DNA of 64,000 nucleotides from an uncultured Parafilimonas sp. GTDB taxonomy: Bacteria > Bacteroidota > Bacteroidia > Chitinophagales > Chitinophagaceae. A program made the translations under genes and the position numbers. The notes beneath the pieces were generated by a model, which worked only from the letters and a program-made list of their open reading frames with translations, made no database searches and had not been told where the DNA came from. Position 1 is the first letter of the stretch. Each line of letters opens with the position of its first letter. The DNA lies in the NCBI GenBank assembly GCA_903882935.1, contig CAIRZB010000046.1, positions 124,001 through 188,000 of the forward strand, read 5' to 3'. Below, in pieces: positions 26,425 to 36,888 of this stretch.

Positions 26425-26451
26425 AACCGCCCCAAGTATCTCAGGGCGGTT
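26425..26451. terminator. Hairpin between convergent genes
   Basis: AACCGCCC (26425-26432) pairs with GGGCGGTT (26444-26451). On the minus strand the stem is followed by a T-rich stretch (TGTTTTTTAG), although hom transcripts reach it only after its stop at 26479, from the other side. On the plus strand it is followed by TATATAAATA. It most likely terminates the permease transcript. Confidence 0.6.
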
Positions 26452-26478
26452 ATATAAATACAAACACAACTTACAGGG

Positions 26479-27735
26479 TTAAATAATGCCTGCCAACTCC
26501 AGGCTACGCTTTTTTAGGTTGCGTATTTCAATATCCTCAATAACCGGCTGTGGGGTTACTATCAGCGATATGCCTTGGTGCTTCCACCATTTGTGTGCCA
26601 CAAGTTTCTCAAAATGTATCACACCAACTAAATAGCTTCTTTCCTGCCCGCCATGCCATTCTTCAATCCATTCAAACTCGTCTTTGGGTACTTCGTTCAG
26701 TTTGTCAAAGCTTACAAACACCCGCAAGTAAAAATCGTTGCTTAGTTCAGCAGGGGTGTGGTGGTAAAGCTTTTTGTACTCGTAGTGGTAATCATACCTT
26801 AGGGCAGAAATATCACTCAACACCGCACTGGCCGTGGGGAAGCTGCCGGCACCCTTGCCGTAAAAAAACTGCTTGTCAGAAAAACCGCTCTCAATCACCA
26901 CCCCGTTATACTCATTGCGCACAAAACTTAAATGGTCGTCTTTGGTTACAAACTGCGGTAACACAAATGCAGCCACTTGGCCGCTTTTAAGTTTTTGTGC
27001 CTGCGCCACCAATTTTATGTCGAATCCTTTTTCCTTGGCTACATTGGCATCAGTCAACTGAATGTTTTGTATGCCAGTGAACAATATATCGTCAGGCTGG
27101 GCGGTGATGCCGTATGCATGGGTTAGCAAAAAAGTCCATTTATTAAGCGCATCATACCCTTCCACGTCCAGCTTAGGATTGCTTTCCGCAAAACCGAGCT
27201 GCTGTGCCAGTAACAGAGCTTCGCCGTATGCCAGCTTGTCCTCAAACATTTTGGTGAGGATGAAATTGGTACTGCCATTTACAATGGCACGTATACCGTG
27301 CAGCAAGTCATTGTCGTAGTATTCCTCCAAATTTCTAATAACTGGTATGGAAGCGCAGGCGGCCGCTTCGTATAAAAAAGGCAGGCCTGTTTGCTGTTGC
27401 AAGGCCAATATTTCCAACAAATGCTCGGCAATCATTTTCTTGCTTGCACTCACCACGGCCTTGCCTTGGTGTAATGCCGTTGACACGATATGGAAGGCCG
27501 CGTCGGCATCATCAATCACTTCCACAATTACATTGATCTCGTTGTCAAAAAGCAGGTCGTCCTTCTCTGTGGTGAACAGATCTGCTGGGGCGTTCCTCGC
27601 TTTACCGGGGTGTTTGATGCACACTTTTTTTATGTGCGCTTTTAACGAGGGTGTTTGTTGCAACACCTTATACAATCCTTCGCCTACTACGCCGAAACCA
27701 AACAGGCCAATGGTCAGGGCCTTGTGTTTATTCAT
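26479..27735 (-). CDS. hom: Homoserine dehydrogenase
   Basis: Reduces aspartate semialdehyde to homoserine, the branch point to methionine and threonine. The N-terminal NAD(P)-binding motif is IGLFGFGVVGEGLYKVL. The catalytic domain contains EAAACASIPVIRNLEEYY and the family signature GIRAIVNGSTNFILTKM, plus GFAESNPKLDVEGYDALNK. Its 418 residues include a C-terminal region beyond the catalytic domain, but no classic ACT motif is obvious. It is a stand-alone enzyme, not fused to aspartokinase. It lies 71 bp behind metX on the same strand. Confidence 0.94.
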   Translation of the reverse strand: MNKHKALTIGLFGFGVVGEGLYKVLQQTPSLKAHIKKVCIKHPGKARNAPADLFTTEKDDLLFDNEINVIVEVIDDADAAFHIVSTALHQGKAVVSASKKMIAEHLLEILALQQQTGLPFLYEAAACASIPVIRNLEEYYDNDLLHGIRAIVNGSTNFILTKMFEDKLAYGEALLLAQQLGFAESNPKLDVEGYDALNKWTFLLTHAYGITAQPDDILFTGIQNIQLTDANVAKEKGFDIKLVAQAQKLKSGQVAAFVLPQFVTKDDHLSFVRNEYNGVVIESGFSDKQFFYGKGAGSFPTASAVLSDISALRYDYHYEYKKLYHHTPAELSNDFYLRVFVSFDKLNEVPKDEFEWIEEWHGGQERSYLVGVIHFEKLVAHKWWKHQGISLIVTPQPVIEDIEIRNLKKRSLELAGII

Positions 27736-27806
27736 GATATCTATGTTTATTTCTGTTTGTGCAAAAGTTTACAACTTCCAGCGTTCGCCTTTTACGCAAC
27801 GTCGTA

Positions 27807-28880
27807 TCAACTTGCTAACTCGTGAACCCGTGAATTTGTATTCGAACTCTTTTTTAAAAATCCCTCTATCAGCTCCGTTATCTGTTCGTACTCCAATAAA
27901 AAACCATCGTGCCCGTAGTGGGAATTGATGATGGCCAGCTCCGCATTGTTAATATGCGCCGCCAACAACTCCTGCTCCGCTGGTGGGAACAGTATGTCTG
28001 ACGATATGGCTATCACCAATGTTTTGGCGGTAATGCTGCCCAATGCGGCATGTAAACTGCCCCTGCTTCGTGCAACGTTGTGTTTATCCATGCCTTGGCT
28101 TAAAAAATAGTAGCTAAAGGCGTTAAAGCGTTTGGCCAGTTTTTCGCCTTGGTAATGCTGGTAACTTTCTGCTTTAGAAACCTGTTTGTCCACACCCAAC
28201 AACTCCGTTTCTGCGGTAAAACCCTGTTGGGAGAGTGCGTATGTGTCGTAATGCCGGTATGACAGCAGGGCAATGCTGCGTGCTACTTTCATGCCCTCCA
28301 AGCCTGCGTCAGCGTTGTTGTTTTTCCAGGTTATATCGTTTTCAATGCACCACCGCTGCGATGCATTAAAAGCAATGCCCCAAGATGAATGGTAGGCATT
28401 GGTGGCAATGGGTATGATATACTCAAACAGTTGTGGCTCCTCAATGGCCCACTCAACCAACTGCTGGCCGCCCATGCTGCCGCCTATGCCAATAGATATT
28501 TTTTCAATGCGCAAGTGTTTCTTTAAGTGCTGGTAAGCCCTTACCATATCCCGCGTGGTAAACCACGGGAAGTTTTGGTAAAAAGGTTCGTTGGTCCTTG
28601 GGTCTGTATCAAGCGGGCTTATGCTACCGTAGCAACTGCCCGGCATGTTAACACACACAATAAAATACTTGGCTGGGTCAAAAAAAGTATTTTCCCCAAC
28701 CAGCCCTGGCCACCATTCTGTTGGGTTGCTGTTGGCAGTAAGGGCATGGAATATCCAAACCACGTTACTTTTGGCATCGTTAAGGTTGCCATACGTGGTA
28801 TAGGCCAAATGGAAGCCTTTTAATGTTTTGCCGCTTTCGAGTGTAAAGAGGTGATCGTATCTAAATGTTTTGTACGACAA
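27807..28880 (-). CDS. metX: Homoserine O-acetyltransferase
   Basis: Alpha/beta-hydrolase enzyme that acetylates homoserine with acetyl-CoA, the activation step to methionine. It has the nucleophile elbow IGGSMGGQQLVEWAI and the late catalytic residues in AISSDILFPPAEQ (Asp) and SHYGHDGFLLEYEQI (His). Its 357 residues match MetX. The start must be a TTG (28880) or similar, because no in-frame ATG lies between the upstream stop and the conserved LESGKTLKGFHLAYTTYG. Unusual start use could lower translation. It is upstream of hom in transcription order. Confidence 0.93.
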   Translation of the reverse strand: MSYKTFRYDHLFTLESGKTLKGFHLAYTTYGNLNDAKSNVVWIFHALTANSNPTEWWPGLVGENTFFDPAKYFIVCVNMPGSCYGSISPLDTDPRTNEPFYQNFPWFTTRDMVRAYQHLKKHLRIEKISIGIGGSMGGQQLVEWAIEEPQLFEYIIPIATNAYHSSWGIAFNASQRWCIENDITWKNNNADAGLEGMKVARSIALLSYRHYDTYALSQQGFTAETELLGVDKQVSKAESYQHYQGEKLAKRFNAFSYYFLSQGMDKHNVARSRGSLHAALGSITAKTLVIAISSDILFPPAEQELLAAHINNAELAIINSHYGHDGFLLEYEQITELIEGFLKKSSNTNSRVHELAS

Positions 28881-28958
28881 GAGAATTTGTTGGTTTAACG
28901 TTTAAGTTGTAAAATTTGAAAATGGAATACTGCTAGAATTTGATAATTTGAAAATGTA

Positions 28959-29111
28959 ATGACTATCCGCTATTTGGTTTGGCTACCGATTGTTCTTCGC
29001 CGTTGTTGGGTGTTTTCACCAACAACGACCATACGGGGCTGACAATACGATGGGAAACTTTGTTGGTGAAAACACCAACAAAGGCGAGTAAACCAAATAG
29101 CGGATAGTCAT
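28959..29111. mobile_element. MITE-like palindromic element
   Basis: Perfect 22-bp terminal inverted repeats (28959-28980 and 29090-29111; ends ATGACTATCC... and ...GGATAGTCAT) enclose two inner palindromes built on GTTGGTGTTTTCACCAAC. The element of about 150 bp has no coding capacity. An 11-bp word GAAAATGTAAT occurs directly before (28950-28960) and just after (29113-29123), a possible target duplication, though the flanks are AT-rich with many similar words. It lies between metX and metY. Confidence 0.7.
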
Positions 29112-29298
29112 AGAAAATGTAATACAACGTGAATTTGAAAATTTTGAAATAAATCAATTTGGAAATAGGTTAATACAATTGTATCAATCTCTCAAGTTAA
29201 CTTATCCTACGTTTATCAATTCGCATGTTGTTTCATTTTCAAATTTTCAAATTCCCAAATTTTCTCTAAATGAGCCCCTTGGGCAAATTATCTTATTT

Positions 29299-30705
<1,407 letters not shown>

Positions 30706-30774
30706 TTAGCATATGCAACAACAACCATCATAAATGGCAAGTAAAATGGCTGCTATCATTGGTGCTTTTTTCAT
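30706..30774 (-). CDS. Cys-rich leader peptide upstream of metY
   Basis: A 22-codon ORF begins MKKAPMIAAI and ends D-G-C-C-C-I-C before a TAA stop. Four of its last five codons are Cys. It lies 105 nt upstream of metY on the same strand. A TAAATTTG -7 box ends 7 nt before its ATG, and a terminator-like hairpin follows its stop. A short ORF with a terminal run of one amino acid, ahead of a biosynthetic gene for a related compound, is the classic layout of a translational attenuator: ribosome stalling at Cys codons would sense charged tRNA-Cys. Translation and regulation are inferred, not shown. Confidence 0.6.
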   Translation of the reverse strand: MKKAPMIAAILLAIYDGCCCIC

Positions 30775-30781
30775 TACCCTA

Positions 30782-30815
30782 CAAATTTAATGGACATTAA
30801 TCGGTCATTCCCAAA
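30782..30815 (-). promoter_or_regulatory. Promoter of the metY leader
   Basis: On the minus strand, TTTG (30815-30812) is followed after 22 nt by TAAATTTG (30789-30782), matching the Bacteroidota TTTG / TAnnTTTG promoter. The start codon of the Cys-rich leader ORF is 7 nt downstream, predicting an mRNA that begins at or near that ATG. Confidence 0.6.
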
Positions 30816-30921
30816 TCTTTTTCATTCAAACGGCTTAATTTTTTGTTATTATCTATTGTTTCGTTATAAAAGCAAGTAAGGTCAGGGTGCGAGGAATATT
30901 TTATGCATGCACCCTTTAAAT

Positions 30922-32151
30922 CTAAAGCTTTGCCGCAAGCACTTGTGCATGCGCGCCGTAACCGTATGTTTCGCCATTTTCTTCATTGTTCCTATTCCCA
31001 ATCGCAAATTCCTTGTTCACAAAAGCTTGCTCCAAATCCTCAATCAAATCTTCCGCATCCTCCAGCCCAACGCTTAAGCGTATCAAACTGTCGGTTACGC
31101 CCGCAGCCCTGCGTTTTTCAGCCGGTATTGATTTGTGGGTCATGTTGGCCGGGTGGCATAATAGGCTTTTAACACCGCCAAGGCTTTCAGCCAATTTAAA
31201 CAGTTTTGTGTTGGTGACAAATTTTACCGCCGCAGCCTCGGTGTCATTCTTTAACGTAAAGGAAACGATGCCTCCAAAACCTTTTGCTTGTTGCTTGGCA
31301 ATAGCATGGTTGTGGTGGGTTGGTAAGCCGGGGTAAAAAACCTTGTCAACCAAGGGGTGGTTTTCTAAATATTCTGCAACGGCCTGCGCATTCGCGCAAT
31401 GCTGTTTAACCCGTAGGTGCAGTGTTTCAATACCGCGTATCACCAGCCAGCTGTCAAACGGTGCCAGTATAGCCCCGCTGGCATTTTGTATAAATTTAAT
31501 TTTGGCACCCAATTCAGCGTCTTTGGTAACCACCAGCCCGGCTATCAGGTCGCTGTGGCCGCCCAGGTACTTGGTGGCTGAATGCACTACAATATCAGCA
31601 CCCAGCGCAAGAGGCTGCTGTAAGGCGGGTGAAGCAAACGTATTATCCACGCAAAGCCAGCATTTTTGTGCCTTGGCTATTTTGGCAATGGCTGCTATGT
31701 CGCTTATTTTTAGTGTTGGGTTGGTAGGTGTTTCAATCCAAATAAGCCTTGTTTTTGGGGTAAACGCGTTAAAAATGTTGTCGGCATTGGTGCTGTCAAC
31801 ATATTGCACGGTAATGCCAAATTTCTCGTAAATGTGCGTAAACAGCCTAAAGGCACCGCCGTAAATATCATCCACGGCAATAATTTCGTCACCGCTTTTC
31901 AACAGTTTTAACACCGCATCAATGGCTGCAAGGCCGCTGGCAAAAGCAATGCCGGTGCTACCTTTCTCTAATTTGGCAATAATGTCTTCCAGTGCGGCCC
32001 TGGTGGGGTTGCCGCTGCGGGCATAATCGTACCCTTTGTTAACACCGGGTGCTTCCTGTACAAAAGTGCTTGTTTGGTAAATGGGCACGGATATGGCCCC
32101 TGTTTGCGCATCAACCGGGATGCCGTGGATTAATTCTGTTGCGTTGCTCAT
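30922..32151 (-). CDS. metB: Cystathionine gamma-synthase/lyase family enzyme
   Basis: PLP-dependent trans-sulfuration enzyme of 409 residues. Motifs include DYARSGNPTRAALEDIIAKLE, ASGLAAIDAVLKLL, the PLP-lysine in VVHSATKYLGGHSDLIAG, and IRLSVGLEDAEDLIEDLEQA. Placement behind a SAM riboswitch supports a methionine-forming role (cystathionine gamma-synthase from O-acetylhomoserine), but gamma-lyase activity cannot be excluded by sequence. The start codon is separated from the riboswitch terminator by about 190 nt that contain an inverted pair of GC-rich palindromes. The C-terminal GYGAHAQVLAAKL tail extends beyond the usual family end. Confidence 0.9.
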   Translation of the reverse strand: MSNATELIHGIPVDAQTGAISVPIYQTSTFVQEAPGVNKGYDYARSGNPTRAALEDIIAKLEKGSTGIAFASGLAAIDAVLKLLKSGDEIIAVDDIYGGAFRLFTHIYEKFGITVQYVDSTNADNIFNAFTPKTRLIWIETPTNPTLKISDIAAIAKIAKAQKCWLCVDNTFASPALQQPLALGADIVVHSATKYLGGHSDLIAGLVVTKDAELGAKIKFIQNASGAILAPFDSWLVIRGIETLHLRVKQHCANAQAVAEYLENHPLVDKVFYPGLPTHHNHAIAKQQAKGFGGIVSFTLKNDTEAAAVKFVTNTKLFKLAESLGGVKSLLCHPANMTHKSIPAEKRRAAGVTDSLIRLSVGLEDAEDLIEDLEQAFVNKEFAIGNRNNEENGETYGYGAHAQVLAAKL

Positions 32152-32194
32152 AAACCCTCCTTCTCCCTAAAGGGAGTGATTTTTTAGTTGTTAA

Positions 32195-32333
32195 ACCCCC
32201 ATCCCCTAAGGGGGGCCACGTTTGTTAAACATTTGCCCTTTATAAAAGGCAGTACATCAGTTAAAACAACTTATCAATAACTATATGGGTAATTCGCGGC
32301 GGTGTCTTATTGCCCCCCTGTAGGGGATGGGGG
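32195..32333. repeat. Inverted pair of GC-rich palindromes in metB leader
   Basis: Copy A (32195-32216, CCCCCATCCCCTAAGGGGGG) and copy B (32312-32333) have the same sequence in opposite orientation, about 95 bp apart. They lie in the transcribed leader between the riboswitch terminator and metB, so the mRNA could form a long stem there. The arrangement repeats that at 2095-2193. Confidence 0.8.
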
Positions 32334-32337
32334 TTAA

Positions 32338-32371
32338 TAAAAAAAGCACGCCGGGTAAGCCAGGCGTGCTT
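32338..32371 (-). terminator. Intrinsic terminator of the SAM riboswitch
   Basis: On the minus strand AAGCACGCC (32371-32363) pairs with GGCGTGCTT (32352-32344) and continues into a T-tract (TTTTTTATT). It lies about 50 nt after the aptamer and should stop transcription before metB when SAM is bound. Confidence 0.88.
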
Positions 32372-32423
32372 GAAATATAATAAGCAATTGGTATTGCAGA
32401 AAAGAATTCAAACTTAAACGCTG

Positions 32424-32536
32424 ACTTATCTTCCCGATTTTTAATCGGGAGGAGTTGGCACCTTCTTTACAGTTGCGACGCTGTAAGGGTTGCCAAGGCT
32501 TCATCGGGCCATATCCCTCTGCCTTTCTTGATAAGT
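32424..32536 (-). ncRNA. SAM-I (S-box) riboswitch
   Basis: The minus-strand RNA shows the S-box landmarks: P1 made by ACTTATC (32536-32530) and GATAAGT (32430-32424), then AGAGGGATATGGCCC, GATGAAGCC, TTGGCAACC, a variable P3 arm (CTTACAGC ... TGTAAAG) and AAGGTGCCAACTCC before the P4 stem CCCGATT/AATCGGG. It sits in front of metB with a terminator between. High SAM should favour termination. An anti-terminator pairing was not worked out. Confidence 0.93.
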
Positions 32537-32553
32537 GTATTAAAGAACTGGTG

Positions 32554-32586
32554 CAAATATATAAGCAGGTTTTCGAAACCACCAAA
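32554..32586 (-). promoter_or_regulatory. Promoter of the riboswitch-metB transcript
   Basis: On the minus strand TTTG (32586-32583) and TATATTTG (32561-32554) are separated by 21 nt, matching the Bacteroidota consensus. The expected start site near 32547 lies just ahead of the aptamer P1 stem. Confidence 0.7.
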
Positions 32587-32611
32587 TTTATCTGAAAAAC
32601 TATTTGGTTAA

Positions 32612-33292
32612 TTATTGCCCGCTACCGGTACCCGCCTCTTTTGTGGCATCGATTTTCATCTTGTCATTGGCGGTTATTAAAAATTCCACACGCCTGTTTT
32701 GCATCCTGCCGTCGGCGGTTTCGTTAGTATATTTTGGGGCAGTTGAGCCAAAACCCCTGGTGGTAACCCTTACAGAGGCAATATTATTGGCACTCAAGTA
32801 GTCGGCAACGTTGGCTGCTCTTTTTACGGAAAGGCCTTGGTTGTATTCAACCGTTCCGGTACTGTCAGTATGCCCTTGTACTTCCACATAAGTGTCTGGG
32901 TATTTGTTCAATACCGTAATAAGTTGGTTTAATGTACCCTGCGACTGGCTGGTAAGGCTGCTTTGGTCAAACCCAAACAGCACGGCACTGCTAAATTCAA
33001 CTACTATGCCCTCGCCAACGCGCTCAACTTTTGCACCGGGTACCTGCTTTTTAATTTCTTCGGCCTGTTTATCCATGTGGTGGCCTATTATAGCACCTGT
33101 TGTTCCGCCAACAGCGGCACCTATTATAGCACCTAAGGCAGTATTTCCGGCTATTTTGCCTATTATACCCCCTGCCACTGCGCCGCCGCCAACGCCGATG
33201 GCTGCCCCTTTTTGCGATTTATTTAAACTACTGCACGACGTGATTGACAAGCCGATGGCTAAAACCAAAAATGCATTTTTAATGTTTTTCAT
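32612..33292 (-). CDS. OmpA-family lipoprotein with glycine-zipper
   Basis: A 226-residue envelope protein. The lipobox SITSC puts the lipidated Cys near residue 20. Residues about 28-70 form glycine-zipper repeats (GAAIGVGGGAVAGGIIGKIAG and GAIIGAAVGGTTGAIIG), followed by an OmpA-type peptidoglycan-binding domain with FDQSSLTSQSQGTLNQL, VEVQGHTDSTGTVEYNQGLSVKRA and DGRMQNRRVEFLI. It probably tethers outer membrane to cell wall. It is divergent from uvrA, with about 200 bp between them. Confidence 0.92.
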   Translation of the reverse strand: MKNIKNAFLVLAIGLSITSCSSLNKSQKGAAIGVGGGAVAGGIIGKIAGNTALGAIIGAAVGGTTGAIIGHHMDKQAEEIKKQVPGAKVERVGEGIVVEFSSAVLFGFDQSSLTSQSQGTLNQLITVLNKYPDTYVEVQGHTDSTGTVEYNQGLSVKRAANVADYLSANNIASVRVTTRGFGSTAPKYTNETADGRMQNRRVEFLITANDKMKIDATKEAGTGSGQ

Positions 33293-33490
33293 AAGTTTTT
33301 ACTGCCATAAGCCAACAAGCGTGCCAAGTATTTTGTTGAAAGTGTGCTAAAAACAAATCGCCAGCAGTGTTGAGTTTGGTTGCGCATTTAGTTTTTTGCT
33401 AAAAAATTTATATTTTTACACAGTGTTATAAGGGTAATTTTGCAGCCGGTAAAACAGGCTAAACGAAAAACAGAGAGTGTTACCAAACCT

Positions 33491-36400
33491 ATGGCAAAGC
33501 GAAAAAAAGAGCCAGCGATTATAGAGGAGTTGTCAAAACCTGCAACGAATGTTACGGTGGTTTTAGACGCAGCAGTTACTAACAACGCTGCTAGGCAACC
33601 GCAAGCAACGCCTGCGAATGACACGGCTTTTCAGGGCGTTTGGACTGAACCCGAATTTATTGAAGTAATCGGTGCAAGGGAACACAATCTCAAAAACATC
33701 GACATCACCATCCCCAAAAACAAGCTGGTGGTGTTTACCGGTGTTAGCGGCAGCGGTAAGTCGTCGCTTGCGTTTGACACGATATACAACGAAGGGCAGC
33801 GCCGTTACATGGAAAGCTTCAGTGCTTATGCCCGCCAGTTTATCGGTGACATGGAGCGGCCCGACGTGGATAAGATCACCGGCCTTTCACCGGTAATTTC
33901 CATTGAACAAAAAACCACCAATAAAAATCCCCGTTCCACTGTGGGCACCGTAACTGAGGTGTACGATTTTTTGCGTTTGTTGTATGCCCGTATAGGGGAG
34001 GCTTATAGTTACAACACAGGCAAAAAAATGGTTAAGTTTAGCGAGGAAGAGATCGTGGATAATATCTTCAAACGATTTGCCAAACAAAATATAACCATAT
34101 TGGCGCCGTTGGTGCGCGGCCGCAAAGGCCATTACCGCGAGCTTTTTGAGGATGTGCGAAAACGCGGTTTTGTAAAAGTGCGTGTAGATGGTGAAGTTCA
34201 GGATATTACCCCGCGCATGCAGCTTGACAGGTATAAGATACACGATATTGAAGTGGTGGTTGACAGGCTGCAGGTACTGGATGAGTTTAAGCTGCGCATT
34301 AGCCAGAGCGTGCAGCAGGCATTGAAAATAGGCAAAGATTTGATGTTTGCCCTCGTATCTGCCAACGCGGCCGTCAAAGCTGAAAAAGGGAGTAAAAAAG
34401 CACAGGCCGCAGCCACTGAAGCTGACCAGTTAATAGGTTATTCAAGGCAGTTAATGTGCCAGGATACTGGCATCAGCTATGAAGAGCCCTCACCCAACGC
34501 CTTCTCCTTCAACTCGCCTTACGGTGCCTGCCCCACCTGTAAAGGGCTTGGTTCGGTGTATTCTGTGAGTATGGAGGCTGTTATACCCGATAATACAAAA
34601 AGTATTAAAGACGGCGGCATTGTTCCGTTAGGGGAGGAACGGGAGGCCTATATGTATAGAAATGTGGCCCAAATAGCCAAGAAGAATAAAATAAGCGTTG
34701 ACAAACCCATCAAAGACCTGCCTGAAAAAGGGATGAACATCCTTTTGTATGGGGATGAAAATGGGCCAAAGGAAGAAGAACCGGATTTTGAGGAAACACC
34801 GGAATCGCAGCCATACGAAGGTGTTTTTGAAGGGATAATACCCATGTTGAAGAGATGGTTTGCTGGTACCGGCAGCACCGAAGCGATGCGCGAATGGGTA
34901 GAAAAATTTATGGAGCTTAAGCCCTGCCCCACTTGTAACGGTGCCAGGTTAAAAAAGGAAAGCCTTTGGTTTAAGGTAAATGAAAAGAATATTGCCGAGT
35001 TGAGCGACATGAACTTGGACAAGCTCATCCGTTGGTTTGACGGTATTGAATCCAGGCTGAGTGATAAGCAAAATGCCATTGCCAAAGATATTTTGAAGGA
35101 GATTAGGGAAAGGCTGCAATTTTTGCTTGATGTAGGGCTTACCTACCTGTCGCTAAACCGGCCCTCACGCAGCTTAAGCGGTGGCGAAAGCCAGCGCATA
35201 CGCTTGGCCACACAAATCGGCTCACAACTGCAAGGCATTACCTATATTTTGGATGAACCTTCCATCGGTTTGCACCAAAGGGATAACCACCGTTTAATTG
35301 GCGCATTGAATAACCTGCGCGATATTGGCAACAGCGTGTTGGTGGTGGAGCATGACAAGGATATTATGCTTGCCGCCGATTATTTGGTTGACATTGGCCC
35401 GAAGGCCGGCAAGCATGGCGGGCAGGTAGTGGCCGCAGGCACACCGGCGGAAGTATTGGCTTCCAACTCAGATACAGCCATGTACCTAAGCGGCAAGAAG
35501 AGCATTGAGATACCCAAGGAGCGCCGCACTGGCAACGGTAAGTTTTTAGAAGTGCGGGGTGCCACCGGCAACAACCTTAAGAATGTGAGCGCAAAATTCC
35601 CCTTGGGTGAGTTGATAGTGGTAACGGGTGTTAGCGGCAGCGGAAAATCTACCCTGATTAACGAAACCTTATACCCCGTGCTGAGCAAGCACGCCTTTAA
35701 TTCGCGCACCAACCCCATGCCCCACGAGGCTGTTACTGGTTTGCAGCATATTGACAAGGTGATTGAGATTGACCAAAGCCCCATTGGCCGCACACCGCGC
35801 AGCAACCCAGCCACCTACTGTGGATTTTTTACGGAAATTAGAACACTGTTCTCATCCATACCGGAGGCAAAAATAAGAGGTTACAACGCGGGCCGTTTTT
35901 CCTTTAATGTAAAGGGGGGCCGCTGCGATGTTTGCGAAGGCGGCGGTATGCGCGTGATTGAAATGAATTTTTTACCCGATGTGTACGTGCATTGCGAAAA
36001 ATGCAACGGCAAAAGGTACAACCGCGAAACGTTGGAAATTCGGTACAAGGGCAAATCTATCAGCGATGTGCTGGACATGACGGTGGATGAGGCCTGCGAG
36101 TTTTTTAGCGCAGTACATTACTTGTACCGCAAAATAAAAGTATTGCAGGACGTTGGCCTTGGCTATATTACCCTTGGGCAAAGCGCAGTAACATTAAGCG
36201 GCGGTGAAGCACAACGTGTAAAACTTGCCACCGAACTGGCAAAAAGAGACACTGGTAAAACCTTTTATATATTAGACGAACCCACCACGGGCCTGCACTT
36301 TCAGGACATTAAGCACCTGTTGGATGTGTTGACTAAATTGGTTGACAGGGGTAACACCGTTTTGGTGATAGAACACAACCTGGATGTAATAAAAGTAGCC

Positions 36401-36535
36401 GACCATATTATTGACCTTGGCCCCGAAGGCGGCGACGGCGGCGGTACCATTTTATTTGAGGGTACGCCCGAACAAATGGTGAAAAACAAAATTAGCCATA
36501 CTGCAAAATTTTTGAAAATTGAAATGGGCTTGTAG
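33491..36535 (+). CDS. uvrA: Excinuclease ABC subunit A
   Basis: DNA damage sensor of nucleotide excision repair; a dimeric ABC ATPase that loads UvrB. Both Walker A sites (GVSGSGKSSLAFDT and GVSGSGKSTLINET), both signatures (LSGGESQRIRLA and LSGGEAQRVKLA) and the zinc modules (CPTCKGLG, CPTCNGARL and CDVCEGGG...CEKCNGKRY) are seen. The ATG at 33491 is preferred to an upstream TTG. There is an extra N-terminal stretch of about 55 low-complexity residues before the conserved IEVIGAREHNLKNID. It has 1014 residues. The stop codon is inside a palindrome at 36532-36564. Confidence 0.97.
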   Translation: MAKRKKEPAIIEELSKPATNVTVVLDAAVTNNAARQPQATPANDTAFQGVWTEPEFIEVIGAREHNLKNIDITIPKNKLVVFTGVSGSGKSSLAFDTIYNEGQRRYMESFSAYARQFIGDMERPDVDKITGLSPVISIEQKTTNKNPRSTVGTVTEVYDFLRLLYARIGEAYSYNTGKKMVKFSEEEIVDNIFKRFAKQNITILAPLVRGRKGHYRELFEDVRKRGFVKVRVDGEVQDITPRMQLDRYKIHDIEVVVDRLQVLDEFKLRISQSVQQALKIGKDLMFALVSANAAVKAEKGSKKAQAAATEADQLIGYSRQLMCQDTGISYEEPSPNAFSFNSPYGACPTCKGLGSVYSVSMEAVIPDNTKSIKDGGIVPLGEEREAYMYRNVAQIAKKNKISVDKPIKDLPEKGMNILLYGDENGPKEEEPDFEETPESQPYEGVFEGIIPMLKRWFAGTGSTEAMREWVEKFMELKPCPTCNGARLKKESLWFKVNEKNIAELSDMNLDKLIRWFDGIESRLSDKQNAIAKDILKEIRERLQFLLDVGLTYLSLNRPSRSLSGGESQRIRLATQIGSQLQGITYILDEPSIGLHQRDNHRLIGALNNLRDIGNSVLVVEHDKDIMLAADYLVDIGPKAGKHGGQVVAAGTPAEVLASNSDTAMYLSGKKSIEIPKERRTGNGKFLEVRGATGNNLKNVSAKFPLGELIVVTGVSGSGKSTLINETLYPVLSKHAFNSRTNPMPHEAVTGLQHIDKVIEIDQSPIGRTPRSNPATYCGFFTEIRTLFSSIPEAKIRGYNAGRFSFNVKGGRCDVCEGGGMRVIEMNFLPDVYVHCEKCNGKRYNRETLEIRYKGKSISDVLDMTVDEACEFFSAVHYLYRKIKVLQDVGLGYITLGQSAVTLSGGEAQRVKLATELAKRDTGKTFYILDEPTTGLHFQDIKHLLDVLTKLVDRGNTVLVIEHNLDVIKVADHIIDLGPEGGDGGGTILFEGTPEQMVKNKISHTAKFLKIEMGL

Positions 36536-36564
36536 CAGTCTGACGGTTTCCGTCTGACTGCTAC
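36532..36564. repeat. Palindrome overlapping the uvrA stop codon
   Basis: GTAGCAGTCTGACGG (36532-36546) and CCGTCTGACTGCTAC (36550-36564) form a nearly perfect 15-bp stem with a TTT loop and one internal mismatch pair. The uvrA TAG lies in the first arm. It may act as a weak terminator, but no long T-tract follows. The rest of the gap to 36889 has no gene. Confidence 0.6.
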
Positions 36565-36888
36565 CCATTTTCGATGTACTCATCCAATGCCCTGCAGTAA
36601 ACGCCCGCTTGTGTGTATGGTGTAATATCTCTTTTAAATCTGCAACTACATATCCCACCAACCGGCCCGCCCACAACAGCCCTATATAGGCATTGCAGTA
36701 ATTATTTTAAAACCTGTATAGCTATTTTAGCACGATACAAGGTGTAACAAAATGACACAACAACTGTATCAAAACCGTACACTTGTTTTATTGTAAAAAG
36801 GCGTAACCAATTGTTTATCAATGGTAACGCTGATTGGCATGTATTTGTAAACCAATATGCTTATAATTGGTACAAATACAACAATATT

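Noticed and set aside
27347-27928. 193-residue plus-strand frame opposite hom and metX
   Set aside because: It lies antisense to two well-supported genes, has low-complexity content and no family signature.
32892-33350. 152-residue frame opposite the OmpA-like gene
   Set aside because: Its Pro/Ala-rich run is the antisense of the glycine zipper, so it is a shadow of the real gene.
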